From Brooklawnia sp032229645 (GTDB taxonomy: Bacteria > Actinomycetota > Actinomycetes > Propionibacteriales > Propionibacteriaceae): DNA of 64,000 nucleotides. The DNA lies in the NCBI GenBank assembly GCA_963722295.1, contig CAVRLB010000004.1, positions 124,001-188,000 on the forward strand. The letters run 5' to 3'. Position numbers and translations under genes: made by a program. A model generated the notes under the pieces. The model saw nothing but the letters and a program-made list of their open reading frames with translations, was not told where the DNA came from and did not search any database. Every line of letters begins with the position of its first letter. Positions within the stretch are counted from its first letter, which is position 1. This document shows positions 42,957 through 51,501 of this stretch, piece by piece.

Positions 42957-43562
42957 TTACTTCGAATAGAGTTCGACGATCGCCTGCTCGTTGACGTCGA
43001 TCACGATCTGCTCGCGGGTGGGCAACTGGTGCACCAGGATCCGCATGCGGTTCGGCTTGACTGTCAACCAACCCGGAATGTCGCGCTCGCCCCAGGTCTC
43101 GCGGGCAATGACGAATGGGGTCATGTTCAGCGACTTCGGAGCGACGTCGATGATGTCAAGGGCAGTCACCCGGTAGCTCGGGATGGTGACGCGCTTGCCG
43201 TTGACCAGGAAATGGCCATGGCTGACCATCTGGCGTGCCTGACGGCGGGTCGACGCGAAACCAGCACGGTACACGACGTTGTCGAGACGCGACTCGAGGA
43301 TCTGCAGCAGCGTGGTGCCAGTCTTGCCGGGTAGCCGGTCGGCTTCGGCGTAGTAGCGGCGGAACTGCTTCTCCAGCACACCGTAGGCGTAACGAGCCTT
43401 CTGCTTCTCCTTGAGCTGCAGCAGGTACTCGGAGTCCTTCGTGCGTCCGCGGCCATGCTGGCCCGGCGGGTAGGGACGATGCTCGAACGCCTTGTCGTTG
43501 CCGACAAGGTCGGTCCCGAGGCGACGGGACTTCTTGGTGATGGGTCCGGTATAACGGGCCAT
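42957..43562 (-). CDS. rpsD: 30S ribosomal protein S4 (zinc-free form)
   Basis: S4 is a primary 16S rRNA binder. It begins MARYTGPITKKSRRLGTDLV and has the S4 RNA-binding domain (about 90-155; SRLDNVVYRAGFASTRRQAR). The N-terminal zinc cysteines of the C+ form are absent, so this is the C- type. The length is 201 residues. It lies between rpsK and rpoA. Confidence 0.96.
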   Translation of the reverse strand: MARYTGPITKKSRRLGTDLVGNDKAFEHRPYPPGQHGRGRTKDSEYLLQLKEKQKARYAYGVLEKQFRRYYAEADRLPGKTGTTLLQILESRLDNVVYRAGFASTRRQARQMVSHGHFLVNGKRVTIPSYRVTALDIIDVAPKSLNMTPFVIARETWGERDIPGWLTVKPNRMRILVHQLPTREQIVIDVNEQAIVELYSK

Positions 43563-43595
43563 GATGTGTTAAGTCCTTTCTAAGGCTCGGGTTGA

Positions 43596-44006
43596 CTAGA
43601 CGCGACGGCGCTTCGGCGGGCGGCAGCCGTTGTGCGGCATCGGGGTGACATCCGAGATGGTGCCCACCTCGAGCCCGATTCCACCGAGCGAACGAATCGC
43701 AGTCTCGCGTCCCGAGCCGGGACCCTTGACGAAAACGTCAACACGCTTCATGCCATGCTCCATCGCGCGACGGCCAGCGGCCTCGGCCGCCATCTGGGCA
43801 GCGAACGGGGTCGACTTACGCGAACCCTTGAAGCCCACGGTGCCCGAGCTGGCCCACGCGATGACCGCGCCATTGGCGTCGGTGATGGTGATGATGGTGT
43901 TGTTGAACGTGCTCTTGATGTGGGCCTGTCCGGCAACCACATTCTTCTTTTCCTTGCGCCGCACCTTCGTCTTGGCAGCGGCGCCCTTCCGGCCTGCAGT
44001 AGCCAT
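43596..44006 (-). CDS. rpsK: 30S ribosomal protein S11
   Basis: S11 lines the mRNA exit/platform region of the 30S subunit. Recognised by GQAHIKSTFNNTIITITD, GSRKSTPFAAQMAAEAA and the C-terminus MPHNGCRPPKRRRV. The length is 136 residues. It follows rpsM after 48 nt. Confidence 0.96.
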   Translation of the reverse strand: MATAGRKGAAAKTKVRRKEKKNVVAGQAHIKSTFNNTIITITDANGAVIAWASSGTVGFKGSRKSTPFAAQMAAEAAGRRAMEHGMKRVDVFVKGPGSGRETAIRSLGGIGLEVGTISDVTPMPHNGCRPPKRRRV

Positions 44007-44054
44007 AAGTCTGTTGTTCTCCTTGGCAGATGTCTGGGTGAGGGCTTAACCCGC

Positions 44055-44429
44055 TCAGCGAGCCTTCTTCTTGCCCGCAACGGCCTTCTTCTTGCCCTTG
44101 CGGGTTCGGGCGTTGGTGCGGGTGCGCTGGCCGCGGACGGGGAGCCCGCTGCGATGACGGCGGCCCTGGTAGGTGCCGATCTCGATCTTGCGGCGGATGT
44201 CCGCGGCAACCGAGCGCCGCAGGTCGCCTTCGACCTCGTAGTTCGCGTCCATGAAGTCACGCAGAGCGACGAGCTGATCGTCGGTCAGGTCCTTCACGCG
44301 GATGTCACCACTGATCCCAGTGGCTGCCAGGGTTTCGGCGGCACGGGTCTTACCAATGCCGTAGATGTAGGTGAGTGCGATTTCCAGACGCTTCTCGCGC
44401 GGAAGATCGACTCCTTGGAGGCGTGCCAT
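44055..44429 (-). CDS. rpsM: 30S ribosomal protein S13
   Basis: S13 forms subunit bridges in the 30S head. Recognised by MARLQGVDLPREKRLEIALT, IYGIGKTRAAE and RHRSGLPVRGQRTRTNARTR, with a Lys-rich tail. The length is 124 residues. GAAAGG precedes the start. A 209-nt spacer separates it from rpmJ. Confidence 0.96.
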   Translation of the reverse strand: MARLQGVDLPREKRLEIALTYIYGIGKTRAAETLAATGISGDIRVKDLTDDQLVALRDFMDANYEVEGDLRRSVAADIRRKIEIGTYQGRRHRSGLPVRGQRTRTNARTRKGKKKAVAGKKKAR

Positions 44430-44638
44430 GTGGCGGTTACCTTTCGATTCATTCGTCCACCGCGATACGAAGCGATCGACGCGAAGGTGTGTGGCGTGAG
44501 GCGTTCCCAGATCGCCTTGCCGGATGAGTTCTCCGGGTCTGGGTCCCCGGCCTTCGTCCGGGGGTGAGTTCTGAACTCGCGAAGAGTCAGGTTGCGCTCA
44601 CGTTGCTGAGATATTCAGTTGTGGTCGTGCGCGTCGGA
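44430..44638 (-). other. Non-coding spacer between rpmJ and rpsM
   Basis: No gene is evident. It contains a CCCCGG...CCGGGG hairpin (about 44548-44565) and GAGTTC-TGAACTC (about 44564-44576) that could act as an attenuator or as part of an S13 leader. A second promoter here is possible but none is convincing. Confidence 0.4.
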
Positions 44639-44752
44639 TCAGCCCTGACGCTGCTTGTGTCGCGGGTTGGTGCAAATAACCCGGACGACACCACGGCGAC
44701 GAATCACCTTGCAGTTGTCGCAGATCCTCTTGACGCTCGGCTGAACCTTCAT
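44639..44752 (-). CDS. rpmJ: 50S ribosomal protein L36
   Basis: The 37-residue protein begins MKVQPSVKRICDNCKVIRRR and ends NPRHKQRQG. Cys11, Cys14, Cys27 and His32 form the zinc site, so this is the zinc-containing form. It lies between infA and rpsM. Confidence 0.95.
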   Translation of the reverse strand: MKVQPSVKRICDNCKVIRRRGVVRVICTNPRHKQRQG

Positions 44753-44767
44753 TCGAGCTTCTCCTTG

Positions 44768-44989
44768 TTATTTGTGGCGGTAGACGATACGTCCGCGGGT
44801 CAGATCGTACGGAGACAACTCGACCACGACGCGGTCCTGCGGAAGGATCCGGATGTAGTGCTGACGCATCTTGCCGCTGATCGTGGCAAGTACCTTGTGC
44901 CCGTTGTCGAGCTCAACGCGGAACATCGCGTTGGGCAAGGCCTCGACCACACTTCCCTCGAGTTCGAGTGCTCCCTCTTTCTTCGCCAT
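44768..44989 (-). CDS. infA: Translation initiation factor IF-1
   Basis: IF-1 blocks the ribosomal A-site during initiation. The 73-residue OB-fold protein begins MAKKEGALELEGSVVEALPN and has GHKVLATISGKMRQHYIRIL and PYDLTRGRIVYRHK. AGGAGTG lies upstream. It heads infA-rpmJ-rpsM-rpsK-rpsD-rpoA-rplQ. Confidence 0.97.
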   Translation of the reverse strand: MAKKEGALELEGSVVEALPNAMFRVELDNGHKVLATISGKMRQHYIRILPQDRVVVELSPYDLTRGRIVYRHK

Positions 44990-45071
44990 TCACTCCTGCT
45001 CTCTGCATGTTGGACGCACGTCACCCGGCGCACTGTGCTGAAGACACAATGAACCCAATGACCGACGACCC

Positions 45072-45101
45072 ATGCTACTCTTCGCGCCCGCATTGACCCA
45101 A
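45072..45101 (-). promoter_or_regulatory. infA operon promoter
   Basis: On the minus strand TTGGGT (45101-45096) and TAGCAT (45077-45072) are 18 nt apart. The predicted leader before infA is about 75 nt. Confidence 0.5.
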
Positions 45102-45183
45102 ATCGGGACGCTGTAGCCGGACGCGAGCACGCTCTGGCGAATCGCGTGCTGCGCCTTGCGTAAGCGAGAACCTACGGCTCCCC

Positions 45184-45189
45184 TAGGCT
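45184..45189 (+). promoter_or_regulatory. -10 box of YciI-family gene, leaderless arrangement
   Basis: TAGGCT ends 7 nt before the ATG at 45197. It favours that start over the in-frame ATG at 45191, which would lie upstream of the expected transcript start. Confidence 0.45.
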
Positions 45190-45196
45190 TATGCCC

Positions 45197-45484
45197 ATGG
45201 CCTATTTCGCAGTGCAATACGTTTACAGCAATGACGCCGAACTGGTTGCCCGGGTGCGTCCCGACCACCGCAGCTATCTCCGCACGCTGGTCGAGGCGGG
45301 CACGCTCAAGGCATCCGGCCCCTACGTCGGGGTCCAGCGCGATTCGGCGCTGCTGGTCTTCTCTGCCGACGACGCCGACCAGGTACGCGCCCTGATCGCC
45401 CAGGACCCGATGTCGCTGAACAACGTGCTCGAGTCGTTCACGGTCACACAGTGGAACCCGCTGCTGGGCGTCTTCGCCTCCTGA
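45197..45484 (+). CDS. YciI-family protein
   Basis: The 95-residue ferredoxin-like protein begins MAYFAVQYVYSNDAELVARV and contains the conserved region RPDHRSYLRTLVEAG, then a late Asp-rich helix (SADDADQVRALIAQDP). YciI-like proteins are small dimers with a conserved His/Asp pair and no settled reaction. It is divergent from infA and convergent with map, breaking the ribosomal cluster. Confidence 0.85.
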   Translation: MAYFAVQYVYSNDAELVARVRPDHRSYLRTLVEAGTLKASGPYVGVQRDSALLVFSADDADQVRALIAQDPMSLNNVLESFTVTQWNPLLGVFAS

Positions 45485-45516
45485 TCGGGTCGGGGGCTCC
45501 GCTTTTCTCTATCACC

Positions 45517-45567
45517 CGGATTGTGTAGCGCTGGGGCCCGTCCTGAGCCCTGCAGCTACACGATCCA
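45517..45567. repeat. GTGTAGC-type intergenic palindrome, copy B
   Basis: Arms GATTGTGTAGC (45519-45529) and GCTACACGATC (45555-45565) pair with one G-T. The central GCCCGTCCTGAGCCC is degenerate relative to copies A and C. It lies between convergent YciI and map genes. Confidence 0.75.
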
Positions 45568-45617
45568 GCTGGGAGGCACGCGGAACCCGACGGGGACCCG
45601 GTTCGGCAGGGCGCGGC

Positions 45618-46457
45618 TCAGCCGAGCTCGTCGATCACCACGCCGCGGGCAGCGAGTTCGGCACGTCCGCCGTCGAGTTCGGTCAGCACCCAGATGCCGT
45701 CCTGGGTGATCGCGACCGTGTTCTCCCAGTGCGCCGCCCACGATCCGTCGTCGGTTACCGCAGTCCATTCGTCGTCCAGTTCGACGGTGCCCGGCGAGCC
45801 GAGAGTGAAGATGGGTTCGATGGCCAGGCACATCCCGGCGCTCAGCCGAGGGCCTCGGCGCGCATAGCCAAAATTCGGCACGTCCGGGTTCTGATGCATC
45901 GCAGAACCGATGCCGTGCCCGGTGTATTCGCGGACGATGCCGACGCGTCGTCCGCAATGATCTGCCGACGCCTGAATGGCCCCACTGATGTCGCCGACCC
46001 GCTTGGCTGTTGCGACCGCGGCGACACCGTCCCACATTGCCTTGCGGGTGATCTCGACCAGATCGGCCGCCTCGGGGTCAGTGCGGCCGCCGACGATGAA
46101 CGTGCGGGCGGCATCCCCGTGCCAGCCGTCGACGATCGCGCCGAAGTCGACCGAGACGATATCGCCATCGGCCAGCACCCGGTCACCGGGGATGCCGTGC
46201 ACGACGACCTCGTTGACCGAGATGCAGACGGTTGCCGGATAAGGCGCGATGCCCCACTGGGCTCCGTAGTTCAGAAACGAGCTGACCGCGCCGTTGTCGG
46301 CCAGCACCGTACGTGCGACTGCATCGAGGTCCGCGGTACGGACGCCGGCCCGCACCGCCTCCCCCATCGCAATGAGAGCCTCGGCCACCACCAGACCGGC
46401 CTTTCGCATTGCCTGGATCTGCTCGGTGGTCTTTACCTCGATGCCTCGCTGGCCCAC
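45618..46457 (-). CDS. map: Methionine aminopeptidase, type I
   Basis: MetAP removes the initiator Met. The 279-residue pita-bread fold carries the metal ligands in VSVDFGAIVDGWHGDAARTF, the His of TGHGIGSAMHQNP, and Glu residues in LAIEPIFTLG and WENTVAIT. GTG at 46457 overlaps the adk stop by 1 nt. It is third in secY-adk-map. An N-terminal start a few codons later is also possible. Confidence 0.95.
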   Translation of the reverse strand: MGQRGIEVKTTEQIQAMRKAGLVVAEALIAMGEAVRAGVRTADLDAVARTVLADNGAVSSFLNYGAQWGIAPYPATVCISVNEVVVHGIPGDRVLADGDIVSVDFGAIVDGWHGDAARTFIVGGRTDPEAADLVEITRKAMWDGVAAVATAKRVGDISGAIQASADHCGRRVGIVREYTGHGIGSAMHQNPDVPNFGYARRGPRLSAGMCLAIEPIFTLGSPGTVELDDEWTAVTDDGSWAAHWENTVAITQDGIWVLTELDGGRAELAARGVVIDELG

Positions 46458-47032
46458 TATGCGCCAGCTACCCCGTCGAGTGCGGCGACAGCTCGCTCGG
46501 CGACCTCGGCAACCTGGCCGTCGCCGTCGACCTCGACCAGGAGCCCCCGGTCACGGTAGTGATCGAGCAGTGGTTCGGTGTCGCGTTCGTAAACCTCCAT
46601 GCGGTGCCGGATGGTCTCCTCGGTATCGTCGGCGCGCCCCTCAAGCTGAGCACGCTTCAGCAGCCGTTGGATCAATGCCTCGGAGTCGACGGTCAACGAC
46701 AGCACCGCGTCCAACTGGTGGTCGTGCGCGGCCAGGTAGTCGTCCAGTGCGGCAACCTGATGCAGGGTACGCGGGAAGCCATCGAGCAGGAAACCGGGAG
46801 CGGCATCGTCCTGGTCGAGACGATCGGCGACGATCTGCTCGGTCAATTCATCGGGGACGTAGTCGCCCGCCGCCATGATGGCCTCCACCTGACGTCCTAG
46901 CTCGGTCTTCTGCTTCACGTTCGAGCGAAAGATGTCGCCAGTCGAGATGGCGGGGATGCCGTAGTGCGCGGCGATGCCGGGGGCCTGGGTGCCTTTGCCT
47001 GCACCCGGGGCCCCCATGATGATCAATCTCAT
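46457..47032 (-). CDS. adk: Adenylate kinase (short form)
   Basis: Adk interconverts ATP, ADP and AMP. The 191-residue protein has the P-loop MGAPGAGKGTQAPGIA, AMP-site ISTGDIFRSNV and GFLLDGFPRT. It lacks the inserted LID subdomain and zinc cysteines of long forms. The start overlaps the secY stop (ATGA). Confidence 0.96.
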   Translation of the reverse strand: MRLIIMGAPGAGKGTQAPGIAAHYGIPAISTGDIFRSNVKQKTELGRQVEAIMAAGDYVPDELTEQIVADRLDQDDAAPGFLLDGFPRTLHQVAALDDYLAAHDHQLDAVLSLTVDSEALIQRLLKRAQLEGRADDTEETIRHRMEVYERDTEPLLDHYRDRGLLVEVDGDGQVAEVAERAVAALDGVAGA

Positions 47033-48342
47033 TTGAGGAACCCTTCGTAGTGTCGCTGATGCAGCTGACTCTCGATCTGCTTCACAGTGTCGAGGCCAAC
47101 ACCCACCATGATGAGGAGGCTTGTCCCGCCGAACGGGAAGTTCTGATCAGCATTGAACAGCAGGATCGCCACCGATGGGATGAGCGAGATGATACCAAGG
47201 TAAAGCGCGCCCGGTGCGGTCAAACGCGAGAGTACATAACTCAGGTAGTCCTCGGTCGGCTTGCCAGCACGAATGCCCGGGATGAAGCCGCCGTACTTCT
47301 TCATGTTGTCGCTGATCTCAACCGGGTTGAACGTGATCGAGACGTAGAAGTAAGCGAAGAAGACGATCAGGACGAAGAAGACCATGTTGTACCACAGTCC
47401 CGTACCGGTGGCCAGGTTCGTGGAGATCCACTCCGCCACCTTGCCTGTCGACGAGAACATCGTGAACAGCACCGGCAGGTAGAGGATCGAGCTGGCGAAG
47501 ATGACGGGAATGACGCCGGCCTGGTTGACCTTCAACGGGATATACGTGGACGAGCCGCCCAGCAATCGGTTGCCGACCATCCGCTTCGCGTACTGCACCG
47601 GGATCCGGCGCTGCGCTTGCTCGACGAAGACAACGCCGGCCATCACGAGCAGACCGACGGCGATCACCAGCAGCATGACAAGCAGGCCGCGGTTGGGGTC
47701 GGGTTGGCCATTGCGAATACCCCACATGGACGCCGGGAAGCGGGCGGCGATCTGCGTGAAGATGATGACGGACATGCCGTTGCCGACACCGCGGTCGGTG
47801 ATCAGTTCACCGAACCACATGATGATCGAGGTGCCTGCCGTCATCGTCAGAATCATCACGATGATCGGGAAGACGCCGTTGGAATAGACGATGTCACGCG
47901 AGCAGGTGGTGAACAGGTTGCCGTTGACCGCGAGCATGGTGAACGAGGTCGCCTGCAGCACGGCCAGCACGATCGTCAGCCAGCGGGTGTACTGGGTGAT
48001 CTTCTGCTGGCCCGAGCCGCCCTCTTTCTTCAGGGTCTCCAGGCGCGGAATGACGACCGTCAGCAACTGCAGCACGATCGAACTCGTGATGTAGGGCATC
48101 ACACCGAGCGCGAAGATCGACAGGTGCAGCAGCGCGCCGCCCGAGAACATGTTGATCATCGAGTAGACCCCGGCGGACTCGCCGCTGGTGGCATCAGTCG
48201 CGCAGGCGCGAATCGCGCTCGCGTTGACGTTCGGCGTCGGAATCGTCGAACCGAGCCGCAGGAGCACCACGATGCCCAGCGTGAACAGGATCTTCTTGCG
48301 CAAATCCGGCGTCCGGAACGCATTGAGGAAGGCGGAGACCAT
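47029..48342 (-). CDS. secY: Preprotein translocase subunit SecY
   Basis: SecY is the protein-conducting channel. The 437-residue protein has 10 membrane helices, the plug region after TIPTPNVN, and the cytoplasmic ribosome/SecA loops YAKRMVGNRLLGGSSTYIPL and DNMKKYGGFIPGIRAGKPTE. ATG at 48342 has AGAGGGA upstream. A 266-nt gap with a terminator separates it from rplO, so secY-adk-map probably has its own promoter. Confidence 0.97.
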   Translation of the reverse strand: MVSAFLNAFRTPDLRKKILFTLGIVVLLRLGSTIPTPNVNASAIRACATDATSGESAGVYSMINMFSGGALLHLSIFALGVMPYITSSIVLQLLTVVIPRLETLKKEGGSGQQKITQYTRWLTIVLAVLQATSFTMLAVNGNLFTTCSRDIVYSNGVFPIIVMILTMTAGTSIIMWFGELITDRGVGNGMSVIIFTQIAARFPASMWGIRNGQPDPNRGLLVMLLVIAVGLLVMAGVVFVEQAQRRIPVQYAKRMVGNRLLGGSSTYIPLKVNQAGVIPVIFASSILYLPVLFTMFSSTGKVAEWISTNLATGTGLWYNMVFFVLIVFFAYFYVSITFNPVEISDNMKKYGGFIPGIRAGKPTEDYLSYVLSRLTAPGALYLGIISLIPSVAILLFNADQNFPFGGTSLLIMVGVGLDTVKQIESQLHQRHYEGFLK

Positions 48343-48550
48343 CCGGTTCCCTCTTTCATTGACTCGATGGTGGATCAGCGTGTGGACGGGTGCATCAAGC
48401 GCACAGGGCACGCAAACTCTTGTAGCCTACCAAGCCGGCTCCGTTATCCCTACTCGGATCAGATCACGGTTGTCTCCGCGCAGTCGGCTTCCCCTGACCC
48501 CACGAGTCCGCACGCGCGAACACCCCGGCGCCTCGATGGGCAGGCAACAA

Positions 48551-48576
48551 CGGGCGACCCCCGAAGGGATCGCCCG
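48551..48576 (-). terminator. rplO terminator
   Basis: Arms 48551-48561 and 48566-48576 (CGGGCGA outer part) pair over 11 bp with one mismatch and a CGAA tetraloop. It lies 32 nt beyond the rplO stop, ending the spc-type block before secY. Confidence 0.75.
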
Positions 48577-48608
48577 TCACGGCGAATCTCAGGTTCGACG
48601 CAAGCAGG

Positions 48609-49052
48609 TCACCGCTCGGTGACGCTACCTCCGGCGGCCTCGATCTTCTGCTTGGCCGACGCCGAGAAGGCGTCCGCGGTCACGTCGATCTTGACGCTGA
48701 CCTCGCCGTTGCCGAGCACCTTGACCAGCTTGCCCGAGCGCACCGCGCCCGCCGCAACCAGGTCGTCCACGCTCACCGCGCCGCCGGAGGGGAAGAGCTC
48801 ACCGAGCCGTGAAACGTTCACGACCTGGTAGCTCACCCGGAACGGGTTCTGGAAGCCACGCGCCTTCGGGATGCGCATGTGCAGCGGCATCTGGCCGCCC
48901 TCGAAGTTCTCGGGGACGTTCTTCCGCGCGCCACTGCCCTTGGTGCCGCGGCCGGCAGTCTTGCCACCCTTGCCGCCCTCGCCACGGCCGACGCGCTTGG
49001 CGTCGGTGTGGGCGCCGGGCGCCGGGCGCAGGTGATGTACCTTCAGCGCCAT
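48609..49052 (-). CDS. rplO: 50S ribosomal protein L15
   Basis: Recognised by MALKVHHLRPAPGAHTDAKR and the Gly-rich RNA-binding stretch GRGEGGKGGKTAGRGTKGSG. The length is 147 residues. Last gene of the rplN-rplO block. Confidence 0.96.
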   Translation of the reverse strand: MALKVHHLRPAPGAHTDAKRVGRGEGGKGGKTAGRGTKGSGARKNVPENFEGGQMPLHMRIPKARGFQNPFRVSYQVVNVSRLGELFPSGGAVSVDDLVAAGAVRSGKLVKVLGNGEVSVKIDVTADAFSASAKQKIEAAGGSVTER

Positions 49053-49054
49053 CG

Positions 49055-49237
49055 TCAGTTCACCTCTTCTACTGTGACCAGGTGCCGCACGGCATTGGCC
49101 ATCCCGCGGATCTCGGGACGATCAGCGTGCTTGACCTGGTCGCCGATCTTGTGCAGACCCAGCGCGCGCAGGGTCTTGCGCGCAGCCGGCTTCTCACCGA
49201 TGCCGGACTTGACCTGGGTCACCTTCAGCTCAGGCAT
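49055..49237 (-). CDS. rpmD: 50S ribosomal protein L30
   Basis: The 60-residue protein MPELKVTQVKSGIGEKPAAR...VRHLVTVEEVN is L30. ATG at 49237 lies inside the end of rpsE, overlapping it by 8 nt, so translation is coupled. A longer open frame upstream is antisense-like noise from rpsE. Confidence 0.95.
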   Translation of the reverse strand: MPELKVTQVKSGIGEKPAARKTLRALGLHKIGDQVKHADRPEIRGMANAVRHLVTVEEVN

Positions 49238-49838
49238 TCGCAGCCTCCTTGCGCGCCCTGAGGAGGGCCGCCGGGGCGACCTCCTCGACCGACTTGCCGC
49301 GGCGCCTGGCGATCTGCTCCGGCTCCTCCAACTGCTGGAGAGCCGCAACGGTCGCATGCACCACGTTGATCGAGTTGGCCGAGCCGAGAGACTTGGCCAG
49401 CACATCCTGGATGCCTGCGCATTCCAGCACCGCGCGAGCCGAGCCACCAGCGATCACACCGGTACCCGGCGATGCCGGACGCAGCATGACCACGCCGGCG
49501 GCGCGCTCACCGATGACCGGATGCGGGATGGTGCGCTGCACCATGGGCACCTTGAAGAAGTGCTTCTTGGCCTCTTCGACGCCCTTGGCGATCGCTGCGG
49601 GCACCTCCTTGGCCTTGCCGTAGCCGACACCCACGGTGCCCTCGCCATCGCCGACCACGACCAGCGCGGTGAAGCTGAAGCGACGTCCACCCTGGACGAC
49701 CTTGGCGACGCGGTTGATGGACACTACCCGCTCGAGGTACTGGTCCTTCTTGTCACGCTCGTTCTGGTCACGGCCACGACGATCATCACGGCCACGACGT
49801 TGGCCCTGGCGGCCAGTGCCGCGCTGGGTTTCACTCAT
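49230..49838 (-). CDS. rpsE: 30S ribosomal protein S5
   Basis: S5 (202 residues) has the double-stranded-RNA-binding region ERVVSINRVAKVVQGGRRFS and the GYGKAKEVPAAIAKGVEEAK motif. An Arg/Asp/Gly-rich N-terminal extension of about 35 residues precedes it, as in other actinobacteria. Confidence 0.96.
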   Translation of the reverse strand: MSETQRGTGRQGQRRGRDDRRGRDQNERDKKDQYLERVVSINRVAKVVQGGRRFSFTALVVVGDGEGTVGVGYGKAKEVPAAIAKGVEEAKKHFFKVPMVQRTIPHPVIGERAAGVVMLRPASPGTGVIAGGSARAVLECAGIQDVLAKSLGSANSINVVHATVAALQQLEEPEQIARRRGKSVEEVAPAALLRARKEAANA

Positions 49839-49863
49839 CGCTCATCTACCTTTCGTCGTGTCT

Positions 49864-50247
49864 CTACAGACCGAGGCCAGCTTCGCGGGCGGCATCCGCC
49901 AGCACTGCAATCCGGCCGTGATATTTGTTGCCTGCACGGTCGAAGACGACCTGCGTGACACCGGCATCCTTGGCACGCTGAGCGATCAGCTCACCCACCT
50001 TGGCGGCCTTGGCCGACTTGTCACCGGCCAGCACACGCAGCTCCGGTTCCATCGTGGACGCGGACGCCAGCGTTGCGCCGGCGACGTCGTCCACGATCTG
50101 AACCAGGGTGTGACGGGCGCTCTTGGTGACCACCAGGCGCGGACGCTCGGGGTAGCCAAAGATCTTCTTGCGGCCGCGGGTAGCCCGGCGTTCGCGAGCA
50201 GCCGACTTGGCGGCCTGATGCTTGCTCGTACGCAGCGAGATAGCCAT
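49864..50247 (-). CDS. rplR: 50S ribosomal protein L18
   Basis: L18 binds 5S rRNA. Recognised by RPRLVVTKSARHTLVQIVDD and VVFDRAGNKYHGRIAVLADA. ATG at 50247 (MAISLRTSKHQ) is preferred; a GTG two codons upstream overlaps the rplF stop. The length is 127 residues. Confidence 0.95.
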   Translation of the reverse strand: MAISLRTSKHQAAKSAARERRATRGRKKIFGYPERPRLVVTKSARHTLVQIVDDVAGATLASASTMEPELRVLAGDKSAKAAKVGELIAQRAKDAGVTQVVFDRAGNKYHGRIAVLADAAREAGLGL

Positions 50248-50249
50248 GA

Positions 50250-50792
50250 TCACTTACCAGCCTTTCCAGCCTTGCGGCGCACGTGCTCATCCTTGTAGCG
50301 CACGCCTTTGCCCTTGTACGGCTCGGGCTTGCGAATCTTGCGGATGTTCGCGGCCACCTCGCCGACGACCTGCTTGTCGATCCCGCGGACGACCATCCGC
50401 TGCGGGGTCTCGACCTCGAAGGTGATGCCCTCGGGGGCATCGACGATCACCGGATGGCTGAAGCCCAGGGCGAATTCGACCTGAGCCGGGGTCTTCTGGA
50501 TCACGCGGTAGCCGACGCCGACGATCTCCAACGTCCGCGAATAGCCATCGGTGACACCGATGACCATGTTGTTCACCAGGGTGCGAGTCAATCCGTGCAA
50601 TGCGCGCGAGTTGCGCTCATCGTCCGGACGAGCCACCACAAGCTGGCCTTCGTCGTTCTTCTCAATAGTGATGGGTGCGGAGATGGTGCGGCTCAAAGCG
50701 CCCTTCGGGCCCTGCACCTGCACATCGCGACCATCAATGGTCACCTCGACACCGGACGGGACGGTAATCGGGAGCTTGCCAATTCGTGACAT
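50250..50792 (-). CDS. rplF: 50S ribosomal protein L6
   Basis: Recognised by MSRIGKLPITVPSGVEVTID, duplicated L6 folds, and the C-terminal RKPEPYKGKGVRYKDEHVRR. The length is 180 residues. It ends at or overlapping the rplR start region. Confidence 0.96.
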   Translation of the reverse strand: MSRIGKLPITVPSGVEVTIDGRDVQVQGPKGALSRTISAPITIEKNDEGQLVVARPDDERNSRALHGLTRTLVNNMVIGVTDGYSRTLEIVGVGYRVIQKTPAQVEFALGFSHPVIVDAPEGITFEVETPQRMVVRGIDKQVVGEVAANIRKIRKPEPYKGKGVRYKDEHVRRKAGKAGK

Positions 50793-50822
50793 CTCAGTTC
50801 CTCCTTCGCGTTCCTCGTCCGG

Positions 50823-51230
50823 TCACCAGACGTAGGCGAGGACTTCCCCGCCAACCGACTTCTGGTGTGCCTGCTTATCGGTCATCAGGCCCTGGGAAGT
50901 CGAGATAATCGCGATTCCCATGCCACCCAGAACCTTGGGCAGGTTGTTCGACTTTGCATAGACCCGCAGACCGGGCTTGCTGATGCGGCGCAGCCCCGCG
51001 AGCGAGCGGGTGCGATCCTCGCCGTACTTGAGCGTGACGGTCAGCGACTTGCCAACCTCACCTTCGCCCGGCTCGGTCACCTTGAAGGACTCGATGTAAC
51101 CCTCTTGCCTGAGGATCTCGGCAATACCGGCCTTGATCTTCGAGTGGGGCATCGTCGTCGAATCGTGGTAGGCCTGATTCGCATTGCGCAGACGCGTCAG
51201 CATGTCTGCGATCGGGTCGGTCATCGTCAT
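50823..51230 (-). CDS. rpsH: 30S ribosomal protein S8
   Basis: S8 (135 residues) has MTMTDPIADMLTRLRNANQA and the C-terminal GIAIISTSQGLMTDKQAHQK. In E. coli S8 represses this type of operon; no S8 operator was resolved here. Confidence 0.96.
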   Translation of the reverse strand: MTMTDPIADMLTRLRNANQAYHDSTTMPHSKIKAGIAEILRQEGYIESFKVTEPGEGEVGKSLTVTLKYGEDRTRSLAGLRRISKPGLRVYAKSNNLPKVLGGMGIAIISTSQGLMTDKQAHQKSVGGEVLAYVW

Positions 51231-51308
51231 GGCTTATTAGCCTCTTTCTCGCAGCGGTTTCCCCCGGGTAGGGGGACCTGCCGCGTCAGGATTGGATCGG
51301 TGAGTAGC

Positions 51309-51494
51309 TCACCAGGAAGACTTGGTCACACCCGGCAGCGCGCCGGCATGGGCGAGCTCGCGCAGGCAGATGCGGCACAGACCGAAAGCACGGTAAACCG
51401 ACTTCGGACGTCCGCAGCGCTGGCAACGGGTGTAGGCGCGCACCTTGAACTTGGGCTTGCGGGCCTGCTTGACCTTCAGCGCAGTCTTGGCCAT
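51309..51494 (-). CDS. rpsN: 30S ribosomal protein S14, zinc form (type Z)
   Basis: The 61-residue protein is the short zinc-binding S14, with Cys24, Cys27, Cys40 and Cys43 in TRCQRCGRPKSVYRAFGLCR and RICLRELAH. A zinc-free paralogue for zinc starvation, if any, is not in this window. Confidence 0.96.
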   Translation of the reverse strand: MAKTALKVKQARKPKFKVRAYTRCQRCGRPKSVYRAFGLCRICLRELAHAGALPGVTKSSW

Positions 51495-51501
51495 CTCAGC
51501 C

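Noticed and set aside
47050..48831. 593-codon frame antisense to secY
   Set aside because: Charged His/Asp/Arg-rich translation typical of the complement of a membrane protein gene.
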